Source of the DNA: Manihot esculenta
Taxonomy: Eukaryota > Streptophyta > Magnoliopsida > Malpighiales > Euphorbiaceae
Direction: 5' to 3'
DNA length: 64,000 nucleotides
Assembly: GCF_001659605.2 (NCBI RefSeq)
Contig: NC_035171.2
Coordinates: 27,383,825 to 27,447,824, forward strand
Part shown: positions 55,488-64,000 of the stretch, piece after piece
How the letters are laid out: the number at the start of each line of letters is the position of its first letter
Numbering within the stretch: the stretch's first letter is position 1
Made by a program: the position numbers and the translations under genes
Notes under the pieces: generated by a model
Database searches by the model: none
What the model was told of the DNA's origin: nothing
Seen by the model: only the letters and a program-made list of their open reading frames with translations

Positions 55488-57465
55488 CTAGAGATGTAAA
55501 CGGGTAGGATACCTACGAAATTGAGGGTATCCAAATCCGAACCCGATTATATATAAAATTCCTGAACCCGTCCCAAATCCGTTTAGTATTTTAATTTTAT
55601 TACCCGTATCCGTTCCAAATCCAATACCCCATAATACCCGAACCCGACCGAACCCGATTTTTTTTAATTCAATTCAATGATAAAAAATTTAAAGATTTGA
55701 ATATTATAACCCAAATAACAAACCTAAATTAGAAAATTTAAATATACTAAAATAAAATAAGTATATTACAAATTTAATCAACAAATAAATTTATTTAAGT
55801 CAATACATAACCACAAACTAAAATAACTATTCCAGTTCACCTAGTTAATTCTAAAGATTTGCTCAAAGATACCTCTACTTAAGTCAACACACTCATACTC
55901 ATCACAGAGAACAATAATATCAATAATTTAACTCACAAATAAACTACCAACAGTTAAAACATAGATTGTAAATCAAGTCTGAGAACTTGCAATAATTTTC
56001 ACTAAAACTATCCATAAAATATGCACAAACTAGTAGTAGAAACATTGGACAAATGCTCAATGACATGAACCAGGTGGATTACATAGATGGTACTTAGGCT
56101 TTATAATCTATTCACTACATCAAATATCATTCTGGTAAATTAATACATATTTTTCTTAAACAGTATGGGATCTGATAGTATTAATATAATTTAACAGCAA
56201 CTAAAACGATCTTGATTATCAAATTAAGAGAGATCAAATAGCAAATAATCAGATTAATAATCAGATAATCAGATTAATAGTCCATAAATTCTAAAATTCT
56301 TTAATAGCAACTTTTAGTGTTACAGTAATCAAATAGCAAATAATTAGAATTAGATTTTTTAATAGTATCCAAATAATCAAATTAATAGTCCATAAATTCT
56401 AAAAATCTTTAATAGCAACTTTTAGTCCATACATCATATTAATAGCCATAAATTCTAAAAATCAACAGTGTTACAGTAATCAAATAGCAAATAATTAGAT
56501 TTTTTAACAGTATCCAAGTAATCAAATTAATAGTCCATAAATTCTAAAAATCTTTAATAACTTTTAGTCCATATAACAGATTAATAGCCCATAAATTCTA
56601 AAAATTAACAGTGTTATAGTAATCAAATAGCAATAATAAAAATCAAAAGCAGAATCCATCCAGTATCAAAGCAGTGAACTGTTATATGAGAAGAGAAAGC
56701 AACGCATAATAGCACATCACCAATAGATCATATTAAATATCACTGACTACCAAGAGTCCTTAAAAAGTCTATTCATAACCGCAATTAAATATTTTAACAG
56801 TACCCAAATAATTAAATTAATAGTCCATAAATTCTAAAAATCTTTAATAGCAACTTTTAGTCCATATATCATATTAATAGCCATAAATTCTAAAAATCAA
56901 CAGTGTTACAGTAATCAAATAGCAATAATAAAAACCAAAAGCAGAATCCATCCAGTATCAAAGCAGTGAACTGTTACAGGAGAAGAGAAAGCAACGCATA
57001 ATAGCACATCACCAATACATCAGATTAAATATCACTGACTACCAAGAGTCCTTAAAAAGTCTATTCATAACTGCAATTAAATTTTTTAACAGTAACCAAA
57101 TAATCAAATTAATAGTCCATAAATTCTAAAAATCTTTAATAGCAACTTTTAGTCCATACATCAGATTAATAGCCATAAATTCTAAAAATCAACAGTGTTA
57201 CAGTAATCAAATAGCAAACCTGAAGAGAGTTCCAGTCAAAGGAGATGTCATCGATGCCGATTGGGGAGAGGCAAGGGCAGTCGGAAGAGAGAAGGAGATG
57301 TCGCCGATGCCGATCGAGGAGAGGGAACAGTTGTCTCCGACTAGGAAGTGGGAGATGTCGCCACTGGAGAGAAAAGATTTATCGTCGACTGGGGAAAGAA
57401 AGGAGACGTCGCCTGTGCCGACTGGGCTGCCGGCACTCGTCAGTGAAGTGGGAGAGAGAGGCGTT
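55488..57465 (-). mobile_element. hAT-like element, non-autonomous, one end present
   Basis: The left end TAGAGATGTAAACGGGTAGG with following CGAACCCGA/ACCCGAACCCG words is the typical terminus and subterminal region of Ac/Tip100-type hAT elements. On the minus strand the GC-rich block 57465-57221 looks like a transcribed leader, with a possible splice donor (CTTCAG/GTTTGC, 57222/57221). The AT-rich minisatellite beyond it would then be intronic. No transposase is left. The other terminus was not found; it would lie beyond the Tekay-2 insertion and seems deleted. Confidence 0.5.
56250..57215. repeat. Complex minisatellite, higher-order unit about 291 bp
   Basis: The phrase AATTAATAGTCCATAAATTC recurs near 56272, 56378, 56525, 56815 and 57106. 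The last spacings are 290-291 bp and those units are nearly identical (CAACGCATAATAGCACATCA at about 56700 and 56992), whereas the first spacings are 106 and 147 bp. It is a nested array expanded in at least two steps. Confidence 0.85.
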
Positions 57466-59725
57466 TGTAATACCCGGCTAGACTCCGGTATCGGAATTCC
57501 TACCGTCCGGTGGAATCTCGGATGTCGGAGATCTCTAGAAGGGTAGAATCATGTTTTATAAAAATTTTTTCATGTTTTAATAGTTTTAAGTATGAAATTA
57601 AATGAGTTTTTGCATGAAAAGTCTTTGGAGGAAAACCCAGGTTCGGCCGCCGAAAGTCAAGTTCGGCCGCCGAACATGCATGCGTTTTGGAGGCACGTTA
57701 GGCCCCCGAAAGCATGAGTGAGGGCAGTCCAGGTTCGGCCGCCGAAAGTCAAGTTCGACCGCCGAACATTTCATGGATGCGGAGGCACATTCGGCCCCCG
57801 AACGTGGCCTGGCCAGCCGCCTATAAAAGGGGCACTTAGCCGAAATGGGCGAGCTTTCTCCCATTTTCGACCACAGCAAGCTTCCGACCTTCCCTTTTGC
57901 AAATCTAGTATTTTTCCTCCAAATCCCCACCATTTTTCTTGAGTTTTAAGCTTGCATTGAAGGTTTTGAACTATTGAAACAAGTTTTGGAGCTTTGGGAA
58001 CTCAGGAGCTCATTTTCGTGGATCTCCAAGTTTAGGTCGTCTTCCTCTCGATCTTCAAGAGGTAAGAGCCGATCTTAAGCTCCTCATGTGTTTTAAGTAA
58101 GTTTTAAGTGATTTTATGGGGTAGAATGGCATGTATAGGGTTGTATGAGTTTTTAAGCAAATGTTAGGTTTTATGTGATTCTTGAACAATGTGGCATGTT
58201 TGAGTATGCTTGAAGTGTTGTAGTTGGGGCAATTGTTTGTTTGAGGCCCCTAGGAACTTGTATGCATGATTTAACTGAGGTATATGCATGATTGGTGAGT
58301 TGGAGGCGAAAATGCACAAAGGAGCCAAGTTTCTGCCCTTTGGCAGAAACCAGGTTCGGCAGCCGAAGGCACTTTCGGCCGCCGAACATGGCTGGTGAGG
58401 CAGGCCTTTCGGCTGCCGAAGTTGCCCCCGAAAAGAGACTTTCGTCTCTGTCTGGGACTTTCGGCCGCCGAAGGTGCCGCCGAACATGCATGAGTTTCGC
58501 CTCTGTCTGGGAGTTTCGGCCGCCGAAGGTGCCGCCGAACCTGCCTGACTTTCGGCTCTGGAGGGACTTTCGGCCGCCGAAGCTGCCGCCGAAAGTGCCC
58601 TGTCCAGCCATTTCTTGCATGTTTTTATGAAGTTGTTTCTTGATGTTCTTAGGGGGTTTTTGGGGAGTTTATTAGAGTTATGTTTATGTATGATTGGTCC
58701 CTCATTGGAGTCCACCTGTGTAGGTTCGGACCCGAGGAACCGAGGACCTCAGCAGTGAGATAGCTGCTTCAGAGTCTGTAGAGCTTCAGCCAGAGGTGAG
58801 TGGAATAACTATTATGCTTTTAAATAAATAAATCAGTTTAGCATGATTCACGCATCATAAATGCCATGAGATAATAGGGTGTTGCATTAGACTCACGAAT
58901 ATGTGCATTTCATATTATGTTTGATGATGTGGATGGATGTTGAATGATCCATTAGTCCCCCTATGCTATGATGATGATGATACGATACGGAAGACCAGTG
59001 AGGCCCATTCTACGCCCCTGGCACAGTTGGACCATGTTATGTTATGTTATGTAAGAGAAAGACCAGTGAGGCCCATTCTACGCCCCTGGCACAGTTGGTC
59101 CATGTAGGGGACTATTGGTGACAAATCCATCCGTGATGTGATTAGCTGTGATGTGATGCATTTCATGTTATCATATGTTTTAAATGTTTTACTATTCTGC
59201 TCACTGGGCTTTGTAGCTCACCCCTCTCCCCTAACCCCAGATGTGCAGGTACAGGGTAGACCAGGAGGTTAGCCAGAGTTTTGAAGCATGTTTTTGTAAT
59301 AGTTAGATTGTGGACATGACAATTGTATTATGATGTAATGTAAAAGTGTTTTAAGTTATGTTATGTAAATTTGAATATTGAGGATAGAGTTGTGCTTGAC
59401 CAATACAGATTGTTAATCCCACTTGTATGTACATGGTCTTTATGATATGAGATATGAGGTTATGTTTCAGCCAAGCTTATGTATGATGAGATACCCCATT
59501 GGAGCTTTTTGATGAGGGCTCCAGTGGAGGTTTATGTTATGTTTATGTTTATGTACAGGTTGAGCTTGGTTGTTATATGAGAATGTTTACAGGTTTATGA
59601 GAATTGTTGATCATGTATGGGATTAAACAGGATTACAGGTTATGTCAGGCTTGCTACGGTTCCCGGCGGCCTTATGCCGATCTGGATCCTAGCGCCGGTA
59701 GCGGTCCGATTTCCGGGTCGTTACA
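57466..59725 (+). repeat. Tekay-2 5' LTR
   Basis: 2,260 bp ending in GGGTCGTTACA. It has the same architecture as Tekay-1: palindrome clusters (57640-57770 and 58351-58585), TATAAAAG at 57822-57829, and a two-unit tandem repeat (about 58985-59104, GACCAGTGAGGCCCATTCTA). Confidence 0.93.
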
Positions 59726-59728
59726 GAA

Positions 59729-59741
59729 TGGTATCAGAGCC
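59729..59741 (+). other. Primer-binding site of Tekay-2
   Basis: TGGTATCAGAGCC, exact match to the standard initiator-Met tRNA primer site, three bases after the LTR. Confidence 0.93.
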
Positions 59742-59996
59742 CTAGGTTCATATGGTCGGACCTAGAGTGTCGGGCTCATAGATGTTCTAGAAGGTCAAGC
59801 ACAATAGGAAGGTCATGTCCACTAGGATAGGATGTTGAGTCCTGTCTTGTATGATGACGTGAAATGCCATGATTTTGTACATGTGCATTGAGGATATGCT
59901 ATGCTATGTGATGTATGTGATGAGGGTTCATGTGTGCCCACATGAACCATATGATGCTAATGTTTGCTTGTTATGAGCTGTTTTTCAGAGAATAGG

Positions 59997-62163
59997 ATGA
60001 GAGGAACTCGTCGATCTGCGCGATTGACTGGAGTGCCACCTGAGGATGAGGGCACGAGCGCCCGTCCTCCTACATTGCCTAGGGCAATGTCTTGTAGAGC
60101 CAACAGAGATAGAGTGTCAAGGGACCCTAGAAGGTCTTTTGATGCCAGCAGAAGGGGGACTGATAGAGGAGGAAGTTCTTCAGATGTGAGGGAGGTTTTG
60201 GAAGAGGATCAGAGGAGGGATGGGAACCTGGATGTGAGCATGCAGGAAGAAGGGACAGGGGAGTCACAGGGAGGCGTACAGGCCTCGGGGTATGGTTTTC
60301 CACCCCATTATCCACCCTTCCCACAGGGTTCAGGGTATCCGATGGGAGGTACATCGGATTACTCCAGCTTTAACCCCTACCCTACCTACATGCCTTATCC
60401 ACCTTTCTATCCACCTTACCCACAGTACCCAGCTTATCCACCCTCACCCTTCTATCCTAACTCGGCAAACCCCACCTCGGGGAATGCTGCACCTCCACCT
60501 CCACCACCTACAGAACCAGCAGCCCCAGTTACTCAACCTCCTAGACCTAGCTCAGTCGATGGGAGCAAAGTGAAAATGACAGATTACCTCAAGCTAGATG
60601 CTCCCAAATACAAGTCAGGGGATGACCCCTTTGAGTATCTGAGGGTAGTGAAGACAATAACTGATGAGCTAGGGGCAAGTGACAGCAGGGCCATTCAGAT
60701 GGCAGGGTTCACTTTAAAGTGCAAGAAGGCACGGGAATGGTTCAAGTATTATGTGGACCCGAGACTAGACGGTATGACATGGGAAGAATTTGCGAATGAG
60801 TTCGCTGGATGGGCTTTTCCAGACAGTTCTAGAGAACTGAAAATGATTGAGTTTGAGCAACTGAGGCAGTCAGAGCACATGAGTGTAGAGGAGTTCACGG
60901 ATAAATTCTTGGAGCTATTGCCTTTTTCAGGGCAAGCTCTAGATTCAGATACGAAGAAAGCCAAGAAATATGTTATGAAGCTGCATTCCAGGTACTCCTC
61001 GTTGGTTCAGTCAGTTGAGAGAGAAAGTTTCCACACGGTGGTGGATATGGCTCGAAGAATGGAGGCAAGTGCTATAGTTGAGGGGTCAGTGAAGCAATCA
61101 GTGACCCAGTCTTCAGGGGTTAAGACCCCAGGCTCTTCTTCTTTTAGTGCAGCAGCTTCAGGCAGCAAGAGGTGGAGCAGTACCACCAAGAAGCCGAAGA
61201 AGAATAAGTTTTGGAACAAGTTGAAATCCGGTCTGGGATTTGGCGGTGGCTCGAGCTCAGGCTCAGATGGTACAGAATGCCAGAGATGTGGAAGACCACA
61301 CAGGGGAGTGTGTCGAGCTGGGACTAATGCATGTTTCAGATGTGGACAGGAGGGACACATAGCTCGGGATTGTCCTAGAGCGCCTTTTATGGGCCAGCCC
61401 CAGCAGACAGCTTTTGGTAGTGTGGCACAGCCAGCAGTTCCAGCCACAACTCAGGGCAGTGGCAGAGGTAGAGGGAGAGGGGCAGCCTCTTCTTCTGGTT
61501 CCCGAGGTGAAGGTCCATCAGCTCCAACCAGGATCTTCACCATGACTCAGCAGGAGGCTAACACATCCAACACCGTGGTGTCAGGTAATCTCGTCATTGG
61601 GTGTTCTGATGTGTATGCATTAATGGACCCGGGTGCATCTCATTCATTTATTGCTCCGAGAGCCGTTGAGAGGTTGGGTCTGATAGTCTCTGGGTTAGAG
61701 TGTCCCCTATGGGTCAGTGGACCCAAGTGTGACCCGTCAGTGGCAGTGTCAGTCTGTCAGTACAGTCCAGTTTTTATTGAGGGAAGATGCCTCTCCGCCG
61801 ACCTTGTGGTTCTAGATTTGACAGACTTTGACGTCATTCTAGGGATGGATTGGCTATCTACCCATGGTGCTACCTTGGACTGCAGGGACAAGGTAGTCAG
61901 GTTCAGAGATCAGAACGGGTCAGAGGTCGTCTTCAGAGGAGACAAGAGGGGCACACCTAGAGGTCTGATATCAGCTCTTCAGGCTCGTAGGTTGCTTAGG
62001 AAGGGATGTCAGGGGTACTTGGCTCATGTGAGAGAGCTAGATAGTCAGGTCAGGGAGCCGGCCTCGGTGCCAGTTGTCCGAGAGTTTCAGGATGTCTTTC
62101 CAGATGAGCTTCCAGGTTTACCACCTGCTAGGGAGATAGAGTTCGAGATAGAGTTGGTGCCTG
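59997..62163 (+). pseudogene. Tekay-2 gag-protease frame, truncated before reverse transcriptase
   Basis: Start ATG chosen by homology with Tekay-1 ([15 protein letters not shown]); an in-frame ATG at 59964 is upstream of that. About 722 codons are open, with a Pro/Tyr-rich region, gag, CCHC knuckle (CFRCGQEGHIARDC) and protease loop MDPGASHSF, and end in [10 protein letters not shown]. After 62163 unrelated sequence follows in frame to a stop at 62270. Gag could in principle still be made, but no enzyme beyond protease. Confidence 0.9.
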
Positions 62164-62239
62164 AAGTGTCCCGGTCTTTTTTTTTTTTCTCTCGATGGGA
62201 CCGAGTATCATCTGATCAGACCCCTGCAGCGTGGCAATC
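62164..62239. other. Junction sequence between Tekay-2 and TAT-3
   Basis: About 75 bp, with a T12-13 run at its start, match neither Tekay-1 nor the TAT copies that I can compare. It may be filler from the deletion that removed the Tekay 3' part and the hAT end. Confidence 0.35.
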
Positions 62240-63115
62240 TCTTCAAGTGCCAGCACATTGCCTACTTTAGGCGATTATTATGTTATATCAGAAATCCTCA
62301 CGCTGGCCTTCGATTCTTCGTATTCGAAACTTACAACTGTTTTTCAAAATTTTAGAACTAATACCTGGGTTGTGGGCCTAGCAGATACCTGTCTCGTAGC
62401 GCTTTTTGGTAATAACTCGCCTCTATCTTTTGGGACTAACGCCCAAAGGCTCGCCTGGCAATTGTGTTGTTTTTTACAAAAACTTGCCTTTGTATTTTAG
62501 GACTAACTCTCAAAGACTAGTTTGGCGGTTATCCGCCTTGTGATGCTTTTTGGCAAAAACTTGCCTTTATCTTTTGGGACTAACTCTCGAAAACTCACCT
62601 AGCAGTTATCCGCTTTGTGGCACTTTTTAGTAGAAACTTTTCTTTGTCTTTTGGGACTAACACCCAAAGACTAGCCGGGTAGTTACCCGCCTTGTGGCTT
62701 TGGCCTAAAATGCCTTAGTTAATGAAACTAAAACCCGAATTATAGGCATGGTGGATACCCGCCTTGTGGCGATTTTCGGCAGAAACTTACCTTTATCTTT
62801 TGGGAGTAACCCTCAATTATAGGCCTGACAAATACTCGCCTTATAGCCTTGGTATAAAATGCCTTAGTTAGCGGGACTAACGCTCAGATTATAAGCCTGG
62901 CAGATACTCGCTTTGTGGCCTTGGCATAAAATACCTTGATTAGCGGGACTAACATCCGATTATGAGTCTGGCGGATACCCGCCTTGTGACCTTAGCATAA
63001 AATGCCTTAGATATTGGAACTAACACCCCAATTATGAGCCTAGCGGACACCCACCTCGTGGCCTTAGCATACAATACCTTAGATAGTGGGACTAATACAT
63101 GGATTATGAGCTGAT
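62240..63115 (-). repeat. TAT-3 remnant with about 72-bp tandem repeats
   Basis: CTTCGATTCTTCGTATTCGA near 62308 matches TAT-1 near 2527. From about 62420 to 63115, ten or so diverged units carry TTTGGGACTAACNCCCAAAG or GCGGGACTAACGCTCAGATT plus a CGCCTTGTGGC phrase, about 72 bp apart. It is related to the 82-bp array at 3590-4240 and lies in the same orientation. With 55415-55487 it forms a TAT remnant interrupted by the hAT-like and Tekay-2 elements. Confidence 0.7.
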
Positions 63116-63219
63116 TTGTTGTCATAAAATAAAATAAAAAGTTAGTTATAGTAATAAGATAACCGACGCTTTAAGTTAAATAGTTGCTTTGTTGATTATA
63201 ATTAATCAAAAGGTCGTGT

Positions 63220-64000
63220 ATTTTGAGTTTCAAAGCTACTATGCATAAATAATATTTGAGTTCTTTTGTATTTTAATTTATTAAAATTTATTATCCTGTG
63301 CAGTATCATGAACTATTTTATAAAACATTAATATCTATAAATTTGGAATATTGTTTTTGGAAATGGCTGTCCAAGAAAAGAATTTAAACGCATTTAGCAA
63401 GAATTCAAGCTAATTTACTTCTCTTTCTAGGTTTATGATATATCTTCTATGTGAAACTGTTTTTTATGGCGGCTTAAAACGTTGAAATGCTTCTATGACA
63501 TGACATTAGCTAACCTATAAATTACTTAAAAATGTTTAATTAACTTTAAAATAGTTATATTTGAATAAATGATTAATCAAATTGCATTTTGGATTGTAAG
63601 TCATGTTGTAGATTTAACACAACACTGCAATTAAATTTAAATAGGAAGACTTTAATAAGCAATTGTAATACATTTTTTATATGAGTTATAAACACTCTTC
63701 TTTTAAAAACACTCCAAGGTTTAGCCTGGTGGAAAGTGCATCCTGTAACCTTGAAAGGTCTAAGGTTCGACTCCCCCAACCCCCTATTTCAAAAAAAAAA
63801 AAAAAACACTCTTCTTTCCTGAATTAATTTTTGAAATGAGTAAAGTATGGTATAAATGCAATAGTAAAATTTTAAGCGTTAGTGTTAGAGTGTATTAATC
63901 CTATATTATAATGACATCGCTAAATGCATAGAGAAAACATACTACATCTACAAAATAGAATAAATTGATAAAATTCTGCCAATTGCTTTATCATTAACTT
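63220..64000. repeat. Duplicated segment, copy C (runs off the window)
   Basis: Similar to 34737-35498 throughout, and still matching at the last base of the window. It differs by a SINE insertion at 63704 and by lacking about 100 bp near 63850-63920. In copy A this segment lies 0.9 kb 3' of a minus-strand kinase gene. Confidence 0.9.
63704..63803 (+). mobile_element. tRNA-derived SINE, about 100 bp
   Basis: It has an RNA polymerase III A box-like TAGCCTGGTGG (63722-63732) and a perfect B box GGTTCGACTCC (63764-63774), and ends in an A-run of about 14. It is bounded by a 14-bp target duplication AAACACTCTTCTTT (63690-63703 and 63804-63817). The paralogous site at about 35203-35225 is empty, with a single target copy. 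It is short for a plant SINE. No tRNA cloverleaf can be completed, so it is not a tRNA gene. Confidence 0.88.

Larger units (their letters stand above)
57466..62163 (+). mobile_element. Second Tekay chromovirus, 3'-truncated (Tekay-2)
   Basis: It starts with TGTAATACCCGG and has a 2,260-bp 5' LTR, an exact initiator-Met primer site and an open gag-protease frame. At 62163, just before the reverse transcriptase, similarity to Tekay-1 stops abruptly. There is no rest of pol and no 3' LTR. LTR and gag are clearly diverged from Tekay-1, while 61540-61990 is nearly identical to it. No left target duplication can be tested because the right end is lost. Confidence 0.92.

Noticed and set aside
57245..57546. 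Two overlapping Arg/Ser/Glu-rich frames as a gene
   Set aside because: They lie in the low-complexity GC-rich leader of the hAT-like element and run across the start of the Tekay-2 LTR at 57466, so no old gene could have this end.
63704..63803. A tRNA gene
   Set aside because: A and B boxes are present, but there is no acceptor stem or cloverleaf. The A-tail with 14-bp target duplications identifies a SINE.

Overview
This window looks like gene-poor, AT-rich nuclear DNA of a eudicot plant. The signs are spliced plant-type genes (a CYP71-class P450 exon and two rust-resistance-kinase/LRK10L-type receptor kinases with conserved introns), LTR retrotransposons primed by initiator-Met tRNA, a TRIM, a tRNA-derived SINE and several foldback DNA elements. 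The sequence does not fix the species. I see no bacterial operons, CRISPR array or rRNA genes, and no free-standing tRNA gene.

Layout. 1-1137: last exon of a CYP71-like P450 whose first exon lies left of the window. 1.6-7.0 kb: an AT-rich dispersed repeat (two copies) flanking a deleted TAT-type Ty3/gypsy element with a tandemly repeated 3' UTR. 7-13 kb: AT-rich DNA with LTR fragments and three candidate non-autonomous DNA transposons (hAT-like, foldback, Mutator-like). 13.6-30.5 kb: a three-level nest. An old copia relic has its LTR split by a young copia element (15407-30396, 419-bp LTRs that read identical, TSD GTGCA), which is itself split by a young 9.9-kb Tekay/Del-type chromovirus (18349-28240, 2,270-bp LTRs with two differences, TSD CTAGT, a 1,663-aa gag-pol ORF with a chromodomain-like tail). 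30.5-36 kb: tandem repeats, a kinase relic, a gypsy relic and a duplicated flank.

36.3-54.7 kb: the receptor-kinase cluster. One LRK10L gene lies on the minus strand (three exons, 620 aa) and one on the plus strand (four exons, 646 aa), head to head. They are separated by a 309-bp TRIM and a decayed TAT element (about 43.7-50.5 kb) that carries a copia-type solo LTR inside its reverse transcriptase and a Tekay LTR fragment. 55.4-63.1 kb: another TAT remnant interrupted by a hAT-like element with a 291-bp minisatellite and by a 3'-truncated second Tekay copy. 63.2-64.0 kb: a paralogue of the segment that lies 3' of the first kinase gene, here with a SINE insertion missing from the other copy. 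It suggests that another kinase gene may lie just past the right edge.

Host genes and how they relate. The two kinases share domain order (signal peptide, cysteine-rich GUB_WAK-type ectodomain, one membrane segment, HFD-type kinase) and phase-1 introns, so they are paralogues of a local cluster. The family is associated with perception at the plasma membrane and often with defence. The P450 is probably an ER-bound monooxygenase of specialised metabolism. Nothing in the sequence ties it functionally to the kinases. Everything else is transposable-element sequence, which explains most of the window's length. Element boundaries supported by target-site duplications are stated as such; the other boundaries are estimates by eye.
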